Shown here one piece after another: positions 1-11,474 of a stretch of DNA of 64,000 nt. Below the pieces are notes generated by a model. It ran no database searches and had not been told where the DNA came from. It saw only the letters and a program-made list of their open reading frames with translations. A program made the translations under genes and the position numbers. Source of the DNA: Scylla paramamosain (Eukaryota; Arthropoda; Malacostraca; Decapoda; Portunidae); the NCBI RefSeq assembly GCF_035594125.1, contig NC_087192.1, positions 12,558,501 to 12,622,500 of the forward strand, written 5' to 3'. Each line of letters begins with the position of its first letter. Position 1 is the first letter of the stretch.

Positions 1-149
1 ACCCGCTAAGACATGGTGGACTGGTGTCTGATAACAGATTAATCTATTTTACATTGATTCCTATGAGGAAAGTAGTTTTGGTTTTCAAACATTTTGAATT
101 TCGAATGGCACTCAGGAAGGAATTAAGTTTGAAAACTGAGGTTCCACTG
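1..149 (-). mobile_element. TA-MITE copy 1 (left part, cut by window edge)
   Basis: Read on the minus strand, this begins with the terminus CAGTGGAACCTCAG next to a TA at 150-151. It then follows the same sequence as the left parts of the elements at 1468 and 48425 (shared blocks: taatt-cctga, cctatgaggaa/cccatagg, caatgtaaaat-gatta). Non-coding. Terminal sequence and TA target fit a Tigger/Tc1-mariner-type non-autonomous element. The rest lies outside the window. Confidence 0.7.
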
Positions 150-1131
150 TACTTTAAAGTTTTCGTTGTTTTCCTATTTATGTTTTTTTTCTAATTAGTT
201 TAAAGCAAGGCTAACCAATAATGTAACTGAAAATATTTTATGTACATAAATTTGGTGGAAGAGGCAAGAACTTTACAAATACACTAACTACCTCCCCTGA
301 TGAAAGTGGGAAGGATGCACAGGGCATGGCTTCTTGATCAGTTTAGGCTGCAGTAATTGCAAGCTGTAACACAAGTTTCTGCAAATATTGCCAGAGGTGA
401 AAGTACAGGCTATTCTAAGCGGAAAAATTTCTATACACATATGCATTCTGAGGCTTTGTTTAGCCATGGTATGAAATTCAAGTATGGCCAGGCAACAGAT
501 ACAATGGTCGGGCTGGGTGTGTATCCATACTGGAGAAACACAATATCCACATTCTCCACATTAATGTAAGTGTAGAACTGTCAGCAGTTTTCCTTTCAAA
601 ATCATTCAGTACAATCTGAACATATTCATTGTCACTGTCTTGGGGTGAAACTGCAAGTGACTAGCTGGCAATCAGCTGATTTGCTCCTAGCCTCACTTCT
701 TCCAATCTCCCTGCCCGGACAGGGCATGATGTCACATACCCTATCATTTCATTTGCCATTAATTACAACCATACCATAATTGTATAATCTTCACTGGTAA
801 ATCGCCTGTCCATTAATACCATTCATCTCATTACAGAATACTGTAATGCCCCAAAACTTGTAAAGTGATGATCGAATGACTCACAATTTCATTGTCAGAC
901 ATCCCGCATCAACACATCCCAGCCATGGATATCCAGCTACACTTGAATTTCAAACCACAGCTAAACAGGGCCTCAAAATCTATATTAACATGGAACATTT
1001 CTACCTCTAGCAACATCCACAGAAATTCGTATTACACCCTGTACAGTCAGGAATACTCTCTCTCTGTGACATTTGTGTCAACACTACTCTCCAACTTATC
1101 CAAAAGTTTTCCATCATATGATAATCATAAA
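150..1131. other. Unannotated AT-rich DNA (probably PIGN intron 2)
   Basis: I see no coding exon, RNA gene or recognisable repeat. Short open frames here have no family resemblance. Position relative to the PIGN exons suggests intronic sequence. Confidence 0.4.
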
Positions 1132-1182
1132 TGTGTGTGTGTGTGTGTGTGTGTGTGTATTTACTTTGATATATTTACCTAG
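1132..1182 (-). repeat. (TG)n plus LINE-I 3'-end remnant
   Basis: About 14 TG units are followed by tatttac...atatttacctagttg, the short signature that ends LINE-I copies at 2358, 4004, 6668 and 15910. Only the end signature is left; no LINE coding sequence follows. Confidence 0.6.
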
Positions 1183-1467
1183 TTGGAGTCAAGGATGGCG
1201 TGTGTATTTTACTAGCAGCAAGTACATAGAGAAATGAAAAGGGCATTGCAAGTATTGATTTATGGATTGAGTGAAAAGAATATTGTCCACCACACTTAGA
1301 TCACTGATAAGTGGCATAGCTCCAGCTCCTCCAAAGATAAAAGAAAACCCAAACAACATATTTTACCATGCCTTCTCTTGTGCATACAAGAAGAGAGGAT
1401 CATCAAACATATAGTGAAAAGAAACATGAAGTCCATTGACCCAGAAAGAAAAATTAACCTCTAAATA

Positions 1468-2160
1468 CAGCAGAACTTCAGCTCTTGAATTTAATTCATT
1501 CCTGAATGCCATTTAAAATCCGCAATGTTTGAAAACTAAAGCTATTTTTCCCATAGGAATCAATGTAAAATGGATTAATTTGTTCCTGGACATCCATCCA
1601 GGCATCCACCCTGTCTTAGCACCTTATGACAGACGCTCCCACTGCCATGATGGCCGCTCCAGAATATCTCCAGCTCAAAAATTATTTACCCAGAAAAGAT
1701 GAACTTGGTGACACAGAACTCATTAGAAGATACTGTTTAGACTGAGCAGATATTCTCTTTGTCACCATTCTAGTGAGGTGATCACAATACTTAGACACCA
1801 CTAACTACCAAAATAAAGGTGATCATAACACTTAGACATCTTGCTGCTGAGAAAAGCTATTGTGAAAATGTAGTTCTCTAGTTGTGGGTCACTGAGACAG
1901 CCACAGGTTACTCAGTATTACTCCTTAGTGCTGAAAACAGTTTGTTTACATCGAGATTCTTCATCAAGATGATATTTAACTTATTTCAAAAATTTAATTG
2001 CTGTCTTACCCAGTGTCTCTCCTCCAAATACATAAAAATGAAGGATATATTTATAAAAAAATTGTAAATTAGTGATAAATGGTAGTTTTCCTTTTGTTTT
2101 TTAGTATTTGAAATCAAGTAATTTTGCTTGAGAACCGAATTATGGTTCAGCAACTTAAAA
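1468..2160 (+). mobile_element. TA-MITE copy 2 (right terminus missing)
   Basis: Starts with CAGCAGAACTTCAGCTCTTG after a TA and is collinear with the complete copy at 48425-49229. Shared blocks include cttagacatctt-ctgct, cctccaaata and gaaccgaattatgg. The right inverted terminus present in the 48425 copy is not found, so this copy is 3'-truncated. No transposase frame. Confidence 0.7.
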
Positions 2161-2283
2161 CAATTACCATATTTGCCAGCATATTAGATGCACCTCTGCA
2201 TAAAACACACCCCTATTTTACAAGGATGTTTTGTGGAATTTTTTTTTATTATGTTTCATCATAAATTTATGGAAACAAAATTG

Positions 2284-2285
<2 letters not shown>

Positions 2286-2357
<72 letters not shown>
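2286..2357. repeat. (TG)36 microsatellite at LINE-I 3' end
   Basis: Uninterrupted TG run directly adjoining two copies of tatttacctagttg, the 3' terminus of the antisense LINE-I copy to its right. On the element's own strand this reads as a (CA)n tail. Confidence 0.9.
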
Positions 2358-2359
<2 letters not shown>

Positions 2360-3956
2360 TTACCTAGTTGTATTTACCTAGTTGTATAGTACAGGGTCCA
2401 AGCCAAAGCTCAATTAGTCCTGTCTCCATACCCGAATTTATCTAATCTCTCTTTAAACATGTGCACACTCTTTGCCGCAACCACTTCTTCTTTTAAGTTA
2501 TTCCATATTTCAACCGTTTGATGCAGAAAGCTGTATTTTCTAATATCTCCTAAACAATGACTCTTCTTTAATTTCTTCATATGTCCCCTTGTACGTCTAT
2601 CTCCTTCCTCCACTTTTACAACTAGGTCATCTCTGTCTATCTTCTCCATGTTGTTTATTAATTTGAACATTGTTATCAGGTCTCTTCTCTCCCTTCTTTC
2701 TTGCAGTGTTGGTAATCCAATTTCTTCCAGTCTTTCTTCGTAACTTAGGTCTTCCAATTCAGGTATCATTTTCGTAGCTGTTCTTTGTATCCTTTCCAAT
2801 TTCCTTATATCTTTCTTCTTGTGTGGAGACCATACCACTGCTGCGTATTCCAGTTTGGGGCGTATCATGTGTGTTATAATTTTCTTCATCATTTCTTTGT
2901 CTAGGTAATTAAATGCCATCCTGATATTTGCTAGCAAATTATATGTAGAGCCAAATATTCCACTGATGTGTTTTTCTGGTGATAGCGTGTCTTGAATTAT
3001 TACTCCCAAGTCTTTTTCTTCTTTGCTCTTTGATATTGTGATTCCTCCCATCTTATACTCCCATGAAGGTCTCCTTTTACTTCTTCCCATCTCCACTACA
3101 TGGCACTTCTTTATATTAAATTCTAATTTCCATCGTTTACTCCATTCATAAATTCTATCAATATCCCTCTGTAGTTCCTTACAATCCTCTTGGTTCTTTA
3201 TTACTTTCATCAATTTTGCATCATCTGCAAACATGTTAATGTAGTTATTTAAACCCACCATCATATCATTTATATAGACCTGAAACATTATAGGTGCCAA
3301 CACAGACCCTTGTGGTACTTCGCTTGTTACTTCGCACCAACTTGATTTATTATCTCTGATTACTGTGCTCATTTCCCTACCTTGGAGATAATCCTTCATC
3401 CACTTAAGTATTTTTCCTTTAGCTCTCCTCGATGTTCCAGTTTCCATATGAGACTTTTATGTGGAACTGTATCAAAAGCTTTTTTCGGATCTAAATAGAC
3501 TGCATTAACCCAACCATCTCTCTCTTGTAGTTTATCTATTACTCTTGTATAAAAGCTCAGTAAGTTTGTTACGCAAGATCTCTCTTTCCTGAAACCGAAT
3601 TGTTTTTCTGTTATTATATTTTCTTGTTCAAGATATTGCATCCATTTGTTTTTAATGACTATTTCACAGAGTTTATTTACAATACTCGTGAGTGAGACTG
3701 GTCTGTAATTCAGTGGTTCCATTTTATTACCTCCTTTGTATAATGGTACTATATTTGCTCTCTTCCATTCCTTTGGTACTTTTCCCTCCTTCAAAGAACT
3801 GTTAATTATCTCCCATATTGGTTCTTCCAATTCCTCTCTACATTCTTTCAATACCCATCCATTTACTTCGTCTGGTCCCATCGCCTTCCTAGTATCTAGC
3901 TCTTCCAGTAGTCTTTTAATTTCTTTTCTTTCCACTTGTATGTTTTCTATTCCTTT

Positions 3957-3959
<3 letters not shown>
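2358..3959 (-). mobile_element. LINE-I copy 1 (CR1/jockey-like, reverse transcriptase part)
   Basis: A 5'-truncated non-LTR retrotransposon on the minus strand. Two overlapping frames (3396-3935 and 2410-3447) cover the reverse transcriptase. The upstream frame carries the usual blocks: DxRKAxGPD, NYRPVSL, KQFGFRK and YLDPKKAFDTVPHK. The downstream frame carries VPQGSVLAP, the catalytic FADD box and the C-terminal ..RKLERIQRTATKMIP.. region, ending in GYGDRTN. A frameshift near 3400-3447 separates the two, so this copy is broken. No endonuclease is left; the 5' end stops at 3959, where another copy's (CA)n tail begins. Clade (CR1 versus jockey) cannot be settled by eye. Confidence 0.88.

Positions 3960-4004
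<45 letters not shown>
3960..4004. repeat. (TG)n microsatellite between two LINE-I copies
   Basis: About 22 TG units sit exactly between the truncated 5' end of copy 1 and the tatttacctagttg 3' terminus of copy 2. This again places a (CA)n tail at a LINE-I 3' end. Confidence 0.9.
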
Positions 4005-4006
<2 letters not shown>

Positions 4007-5403
4007 TTACCTAGTTGTATCATATGAGGCATAAGCCAAACCTCATTTTGTCCTGTCTCCATAACCATATTTACCCAGTCTCTCTTTAAACATGTGTACA
4101 CTGTTTGCCACAACCACATCTTCCTTCAAATCATTCCAGATTTCAATAGTTCGATATGGGAAGCTGCATTTCTTGATGTTACTTGAACATCCATTCTTCT
4201 TTATTTTCTTCCTGTGCTCTCTAATCTGTCTCTCTCCCTACTCCATCTGTGGTACCAAGTCATTTCTGTTTATTTTTTTCTATATTGTTTACTAATTTGT
4301 ACATTGTTATCAGGTCTCCTCTTTCTCTTTTCTCTTATAGTGTTGCTAAACCCATCTCTTCAAGTGTTTCTTCATAGCTTAAGTCTTTCAATTCTTGTAC
4401 CATCTTTGTCACTATCGTCTGTATTCTCTCCAGTTTCCATATATCTTTTTTTTCTATGTGGAGCCCAAACTACTGTTGTGTATTCTAACTTAGGATGTAT
4501 CATGCTTGTTATAATTTTTTTTTCATAATTTATCTATCTAAATAGTTAAATGCCACCTTAATGTTTGTTAACAAGCTGTATGTAAAGCCAAACATCCCAT
4601 TTATGTCTTTCAGATGATAGTGTGTCCTGAATCATTACTCCCAAATCTTTTTCTTCATTACTTTTTGTTATTATTTCTCCTCCCATTTTGTACTTACATG
4701 AAGGTCCCTTTTTATTTTTTTTCCTATTTCCAACACATGGTATTTTCTGGCATTATATTCTAGTTTCCATCTTTGGCTTCATGCATGTATCTTGTCATTA
4801 TCCTTTTGCAACTCCTTGCAGTCATTTTTCATTCTTTATTATTTTCATTATTTTTGCATCATCAGTGAAAAGGTTTATATAACTATTTAGATCCTCTATC
4901 ATATCATTTTCATATACTTGAAATATAATAGGTGCCAATACAGATCCTTGCTGTACCTCACTTGTCACTTTGCACCAGCCAACTTGAATTAGTGTCTCTG
5001 ATTGCTGTTCTCATTTCCCTCCCTTGTAAATAATCCTCCATCCATCTCCATGTTGTTCCCTTTAGTTCTCCATTCTCTAGCTTTAACATATGGCTTTTGT
5101 GGGGAAACTAACGGAATGCTTTTTTTGAGATCCAGGTATACCACATCAACACATCTGTCCCTTTCTTGCACTCCATCTATTACTCTTGTATAGAAGCTCA
5201 GTGTATTTGTGACACAGGATCTCCCTTTCCTGAATTCAAATTGCTTTTCCTGTAATTACCTTTTCATCTTCTAGATATTCCACCCATGTGTCTTTAATTA
5301 CTTTTTCACAAAGCTTGCTGACAATACTTGTTAGTGACAGCAGTCTATAACTTAATGGTTCCATTTTACAATTTCTCTTTTTGTATATTGAGGGCTATGT
5401 TAG

Positions 5404-5406
<3 letters not shown>
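4005..5406 (-). mobile_element. LINE-I copy 2 (degenerate RT part)
   Basis: Collinear with copy 1 on the minus strand: 3' signature, GTATCAT-like leader, then the RT C-terminal region (antisense of RKLE-type and FADD-type blocks) and the YLDLKK block near 5100-5171. Many frameshifts and stops; no frame longer than about 60 residues survives. It ends at 5406 against the next TG array. Confidence 0.8.

Positions 5407-5473
<67 letters not shown>
5407..5473. repeat. (TG)34 microsatellite
   Basis: Pure TG run. On the left it meets the 5' end of LINE-I copy 2; on the right it meets the 3' end of an antisense LINE-II copy. Confidence 0.9.
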
Positions 5474-5477
<4 letters not shown>

Positions 5478-6515
5478 GGGCCACTGGCCAAGGGCAACAA
5501 AAATTTTAAATAAAAAGAAAGGCCCACTTACTGCCAGTTCCTATAGAGATGTCAGATAGAATAATAAAAAGGAACAGAGGAAAACTGTCTTGAACCCCCC
5601 CCTTTGAAAGAGTTCAAGTCACAGGAATGAGGAAATACAAAAGCAGGTGGGGAGTTCTAGGTTTTACCAGAGAAAGGGATGAATGACTGAGAATGCTGGT
5701 TAACTCTTGCATTAGACAGGTGAATAGAATAGGGATGAGAGAAAGAAAGTCTTGTGTATCCAGGCCACAGGAAGGGAGATTTGCAGTTTGTAAGATCAGA
5801 AGAGCAGTTAGCATGAAAATAGCAACAGAAGATAGCAAAAGCTGCAACATTGCTGTGATGACAGAGAGGCTGAAGACAGTCAGTTACAAGAGAGAAGTTG
5901 ATAGGACAAAAAGATTTTGATTCCACTCCCTCTAAAATAGTGATGTGAGTGGAAGCTCCCCCTCACAAACGCTTATACATGTGAAGCAAACTCCATACAT
6001 GGACAGATAAAGCCCCTGTACAGAGCTAGCAGCTGGGCTAAGGGTGTGGGGAGGTTGTTGGAAAAAAAAACTGGCAGAAGTGACACTGAATGCCTAACTT
6101 TATAGAAGCTGCTTTAGCTAGAGATGAGATGTGAAGCTTCCAGTTTAGATTATAAGTAAAGAGCAGACCACTGATGTTCAGTGTAGAAGAGGTGGGCAGG
6201 AGGTCAGTCGAGTGTCAATAAAGAAGAGGATAGATAACTGGAAGGTTGCACCAATTTGATAGATGGAGGAACTGAGTTTTTGAAGAACTGAACAATACCA
6301 AGTTTGTTCTGGCCCAATCAGAAATTTTAGAGAGATCAGAAGTCAGGCATTCTGTGGCTTCTCTGCATGAATTGTTTACTTCCTGAAGGGTGGGACGTCT
6401 ACAAAAAGACGTGGAAAAGTGCAGGGTGGTATTATCAGTGGAGTGGATAGGACAAGAAGTTTGATTTAGAAGATAATTGATGAATAAAAGGAAGAGAGTG
6501 GGTGCCAAAATCCCT
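5474..6515 (-). mobile_element. LINE-II copy D (antisense, RT 3' half)
   Basis: Minus-strand reading gives the RT C-terminal portion of the second LINE family: [31 protein letters not shown] and further down the [18 protein letters not shown] block. The 3' UTR (antisense of ttgcccttggccagtg) lies at 5474-5510. The catalytic YADD region is deleted or changed (HSTDNTTLHFS), with several frameshifts. Its tail is (CA)n rather than poly(A). Confidence 0.85.
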
Positions 6516-6596
6516 AAAAGAGTGTATTTTATCCTCACATCTGGTGTGATTCAGTGCTGTAGCTGTATAGAACTACCATCACATCTAAAACTGCAT

Positions 6597-6599
<3 letters not shown>

Positions 6600-6667
<68 letters not shown>
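6600..6667. repeat. (TG)n microsatellite at LINE-I 3' end
   Basis: About 34 TG units followed by catttacctagttgtg, the 3' signature of LINE-I copy 3. Confidence 0.9.
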
Positions 6668-6668
<1 letters not shown>

Positions 6669-6867
6669 ATTTACCTAGTTGTGTTTTACAGGAAAAGAGC
6701 TATGCTTGTGCTGTCCTGTCTCCATATCTATAAGCATCCAGCTTAACTTTAAATTCATCAATATTTGTTGCTTGTACCACTGTTTCATCTAAGTTGTTCC
6801 ATATTTCTAAGCTTCTATTTGGGAAACCATATTTCTTGGTATCTCTTCTACTTGCTTTTTTTTTCTT
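6668..6867 (-). mobile_element. LINE-I copy 3 (3' end only)
   Basis: Minus strand encodes the extreme RT C-terminus ([18 protein letters not shown]... ending RYGDRTAQA). This is a diverged subfamily of the same LINE as copies 1 and 5. It is cut at about 6867 where LINE-II copy A starts. Confidence 0.75.
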
Positions 6868-9844
6868 TCGTGACCCTAAGTGTCTTGACACCCCCCTCAA
6901 CTTTTTCTTCATTAACTTCTGCAACATTCACAGTCTAAGATCTAATTTTCAATCTGTAGAACACCACCCCTCCTCTTCTAAACCTCATTTTCTTTTCCTC
7001 ACTGAAACTCAGGTGTTTGAGGCAACTGACAGTAGCCCCTTTTCTGTTCCCTCCTACTTTCTCTATCCTCATTTTCGATCCAAAGCTGGATGCTGCGTTT
7101 ATGTGCGCAATGACTTAACTTGCTCTCGTGCCCATGCTCTTGAATCTTCCGAGTTTTCCATCATCTGGCTACGACTACAGAGTCACTCTCATACTAAATC
7201 TATCTGTGCTGTATACCTCTCACCTAACTCCTCTGATTATAAGAAATTCTTTGACTACTTAACTTCCAAAGTGGAGCACATTCTGACCCTCTTCCCTTTT
7301 GCAGAGATCTCCATTCTTGGAGACTTCAATGTTCACCACCAGCTTTGGCTTTCCTCTCCCTTCACTGACCATCCTGGTGAACTAGCCTACAACTTTGCTA
7401 TCCTCCATGACCTAGAGCAATTGGTGCAACACTCTACTCATATTCCTGACCGTCTTGGAGATCCGCCCAACGTTCTTGACCTTTTCCTGACCTCTAATCC
7501 TTCTGGTTATGCTGTCACCCTTTCTTCTCTGTTGGGCTCCTCCGATCACAATCCCATATCTTTATCTTGTCCTATCGCTCCAATCCCTCCTCAGGATCCC
7601 CCTAAGCGAAGGTGCCTCTGGCGTTTTGCCTCTGCTAGTTGGGGGGACCTGAGGAGGTATTTTACTGATTTTCCTTGGAATGACTACTGCTTCCGTGTCA
7701 GAGACCCATCTTTGTGCGCTGAGCGCATAACAGAGGTGATAGTGTCTGGCATGGAGACGTACATTCCTCACTCTTTTTCTCATCCTAAACCTTCTAAACC
7801 TTGGTTTAACACAGCTTGTTCTCATGCTATACATGACCCTCAAAAGGTACTTAAGCCTTCCATCACCAGAATCTCATGCACTTTATATTTCTGCCCAGAA
7901 CCATGCCAAGTCTGTTCTCCAACTAGCCAAAAACTCTTTCATTAACAGAAAATGTCAAAACCTTTCAAGATCTAACTCCCCTCATGATTTCTGGCATCTA
8001 GCCAAAAATATCTCCAATAACTTTGCTTCTTCTTTCCCTCCTCTATTTCAACCAGATGGCACAACTGCTATCACATCTATTTCTAAAGCTGAATTCTTCG
8101 CTCAAACCTTTGCTAAAAACTCTATCTTGGACGATTCTGGGCTTGTTCCTCTCTCTCCTCCACCCTCTGACTACTTCATGCCACGTATTAAAATTCTTCG
8201 CAATGATGTTTTCCATGCCCTCGCTGGCCTAAACCCTCGGAAGGCTTATGGTCCTGATGGGGTCCCTCCTATTGTTCTCCGAAACTGTGCCTCCGTGCTT
8301 GCACCTTGCCTAGTCAAACTCTTTCAGCTCTGTCTGTCAACATCTACCTTTCCTTCTTGCTGGAAATTTGCCTACATTCAACCTGTTCCTAAAAAGGGTG
8401 ACCGTTCTAATCCCTCAAACTACCGTCCTATTGCTTTAATTTCCTACCTATCTAAAGTTTTTGAATCTATCCTCAACAGGAAGATTCTTAAACATCTATC
8501 ACTTCACAACCTTCTATCCTGATCGCCAGTATGGGTTCTGTCAAGGCCGCTCTACTGGTGATCTGGCTTTCCTTACTGAGTTTTGGTCATCCTCTTTTAG
8601 AGATTTCGGTGAAACTTTTGCTGTTGCCTTGGACATATCAAAAGCTTTTGACAGAGTCTGGCACAAAGCTTTGATTTCCAAACTACCCTCCTATGGTTTC
8701 TATCCTTCTCTCTGTAACTTCATCTCAAGTTTCCTTTCTGACTGTTCTATTGCTGCTGTGGTAGACGGTCACTGTTCTTCTCCTAAATCTATTAACAGTG
8801 GTGTTCCTCAGGGTTCTGTCCTGTAACCCACTCTCTTCTTATTATTCATTAATGATCTTCTAAATCAAACTTCTTGTCCTATCCACTCCTACACTGATGA
8901 TACCATCCTGCACTTTTCCACGTCTTTTCATAGACGTCCAACCCTTCAGGAGGTAAACATATCATGCAGGGAAGCCACAGAATGCTTGACTTCTGATCTT
9001 TCTAAAATTTCTGATTGGGGCAGAGCAAACTTGATATTGTTCAATGCCTCAAAAACTCAATTCCTCCATCTATCAACTTGACACAACCTTCCAGACAACT
9101 ATCCCCTCTTCTTCAATGACACTCAACTGTCCCCCTCTTCTACACTTAACATCCTCGGTCTGTCCTTTACTTATAATCTGAACTGGAAACTTCACACCTC
9201 ATCTCTAGCTAAAACAGCTTCTATGAAGTTAGGCGTTCTGAGACGTCACCACCAGTTTTTCTTACCCCCCCAGCTGCTAACTCTGTACAAGGGTCTTATC
9301 TGTCCATGTATGGAGTACGCTTCACATGTCTGGGGAGGTTCCACTCATACTGCTCTTCTAGACAGGGTGGAATCAAAAGCTTTTCGTCTCATCAACTCCT
9401 CTCCTCGAACTGACTGTCTTCAGCCTCTCTCTCACCACCGCAATGTTGCATATCTAGCTGTCTTCTACCGCTATTTTCATGCTAACTGCTCTTCTGATCT
9501 TGCTAACTGCATGCCTCCCCTCCTTCCACAGCCTCGCTGCACAAGACTTTCTTCTTTCTCTCACCCCTATTCTGTCCACCTCTCTAATGCAAGAGTTAAC
9601 CAGTATTCTCAATCATTCATCCCTTTCTCTGGTAAACTCTGGAACTCCCTGCCTGCTTCTGTGTTTCCACCTTCCTATGACTTGAATTCCTTCAAGAGGG
9701 AGGTTTCGAGACACTTATTCGTCAGTTTTTGACCACTGCTTTGACCCTTTTATGGGACTGGCATTTCAGAGGGTGTTTTTTTTATTGTATTTTTGTTGCC
9801 CTTGGCCAGTGTCCTTCCTACATAAAAAAAAAAAAAAAAAAAAA
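6868..9844 (+). mobile_element. LINE-II copy A (nearly full ORF, broken)
   Basis: APE-type non-LTR retrotransposon. The 5' part (6880-7830) encodes the endonuclease: CNIRSLRSNF, a TETQ block, ILGDFNVHH, and the SSDHNPISL terminus. The RT follows from about 7830 ([13 protein letters not shown], [40 protein letters not shown]). Defects include a frameshift near 7830, an extra C at about 8520, a TAA at 8824 just after VPQGSVL, and YADD changed to YTDD at 8890-8901. The 3' UTR ends in poly(A) at 9824-9844. The start at 6868 aligns to a point inside the ORF of copy G (55280), so the leader is missing. Confidence 0.9.
6880..7830 (+). CDS. LINE-II endonuclease domain (copy A)
   Basis: An open frame of roughly 315 residues encodes the APE-like endonuclease of LINE-II, which in this family nicks target DNA to prime reverse transcription. 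Visible signatures in order are N-x-RSLRSNF (metal-binding Asn region), LTETQ (catalytic Glu), [18 protein letters not shown] (Asp/Asn pair), LDLFLTSN and [11 protein letters not shown] (catalytic His). It then continues into the linker before the RT. The frame is lost at about 7830, so no complete polyprotein can be made. The family assignment rests on these motifs. Confidence 0.8.
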
Positions 9845-11364
9845 ATGCCCTCACTAGCCTAAACCCTCGGAAGGCTTATGGACCTGATGGGGTCCCTCCT
9901 ATTGTTCTCCAAAACTGTGCCTCCATGGTTGCACCTTGCCTAGTCAAACTCTTTCAGCTCTGTCTGTCAACATCTACCTTTCCTTCTTGCTGGAAGTTTG
10001 CCTACATTCAACCTGTTCCTAAAAAGGGTGACCGTTCTAATCCCTCAAACTACCGTCCCATTGCTTTAATTTCCTACCTATCTAAAGTTTTTGAATCTAT
10101 CCTCAACAGGAAGATTCTTAAACATCTATCACTTCACAACCTTCTATCTGATCGCCAGTATGGATTCTGTCAAGGCCGCTCTACTGGTGATCTTCTGGCT
10201 TTCCTTACTGAGTTTTGGTCATCCTCTTTTAGAGATTTTGGTGAAACTTTTGCTGTTGCCTTGGACATATCAAAAGCTTTTGACAGAGTCTGGCACAAAG
10301 CTTTGATTTCCAAACTACCCTCCTATGGTTTCTATCCTTCTCTCTGTAACTTCATCTCAAGTTTCCTTTCTGACTGTTCTATTGCTGCTGTGGTAGACGG
10401 TCACTGTTCTTCTCTTAAATCTATTAACAGTGGTGTTCCTCAGGGTTCTGTCCTGTCACCCACTCTCTTCTTATTATTCATTAATGATCTTCTAAATCAA
10501 ACTTCTTGTCCTATCCACTCCTACGCTGATGATACCATCCTGCACTTTTCCACGTCTTTTCATAGACGTCCAACCCTTCAGGAGGTAAACATATCATGCA
10601 GGGAAGCCACAGAACGCTTGACTTCTGATCTTTCTAAAATTTCTGATTGGGGCAGAGCAAACTTGATATTGTTCAATGCCTCAAAAACTCAATTCCTCCA
10701 TCTATCAACTCGACACAACCTTCCAGACAACTATCCCCTCTTCTTCAATGACACTCAACTGTCCCCCTCTTCTACACTGAACATCCTCGGTCTGTCCTTT
10801 ACTTATAATCTGAACTGGAAACTTCACACCTCATCTCTAGCTAAAACAGCTTCTATGAAGTTAGGCGTTCTGAGACGTCACCACCAGTTTTTCTTACCCC
10901 CCCAGCTGCTAACTCTGTACAAGGGTCTTATCTGTCCATGTATGGAGTATGCTTCACATGTCTGGGGAGGTTCCACTCATACTGCTCTTCTAGACAGGGT
11001 GGAATCAAAAGCTTTCCGTCTCATCAACTCCTCTCCTCGAACTGACTGTCTTCAGCCTCTCTCTCACCACCGCAATGTTGCATATCTAGCTGTCTTCTAC
11101 CGCTATTTTCATGCTAACTGCTCTTCTGATCTTGCTAACTGCATGCCTCCCCTCCTTCCACAGCCTCGCTGCACAAGACTTTCTTCTTTCTCTCACCCCT
11201 ATTCTGTCCACCTCTCTAACGCAAGAGTTAACCAGTATTCTCAATCATTCATCCCTTTCTCTGGTAAACTCTGGAACTCCCTGCCTGCTTCTGTGTTTCC
11301 ACCTTCCTATGACTTGAATTCCTTCAAGAGGGAGGTTTCGAGACACTTATTCGTCAGTTTTTGA
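9845..11364 (+). CDS. LINE-II reverse transcriptase, unit B (open)
   Basis: An uninterrupted RT frame (about 505 codons when read from the unit start; first Met at 9925). It has the complete RT core: [61 protein letters not shown], catalytic YADD at 10522-10533, NILGLSF, then the C-terminal region [10 protein letters not shown] and [10 protein letters not shown] before the stop. There is no endonuclease and no own start; unit A's poly(A) precedes it directly. It could be translated only as a fragment. It is the best preserved RT in the window. Confidence 0.85.
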
Positions 11365-11474
11365 CCACTGCTTTGACCCTTTTATGGGACTGGCATTTCA
11401 GAGGGCGTTTTTTTTATTGTATTTTTGTTGCCCTTGGCCAGTGTCCTTCCTACATAAAAAAAAAAAAAAAAAAA

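Noticed and set aside
1290..1345. Minus-strand FGGAGAMPLISDLSVVD as a possible PIGN exon
   Set aside because: Does not match any PIGN segment I know and lacks convincing splice sites.
4092..5193. Plus-strand hydrophobic frames rich in Leu, Phe and Ser
   Set aside because: They lie opposite degenerate LINE-I coding sequence on the minus strand; the pyrimidine-rich complement produces apparent membrane proteins. The same applies to 13918-15158 and 16100-16406.
7562..7843. Minus-strand basic frame across LINE-II copy A (also 56041-56250)
   Set aside because: A shadow of the sense LINE-II frame, recurring wherever the same LINE segment occurs.
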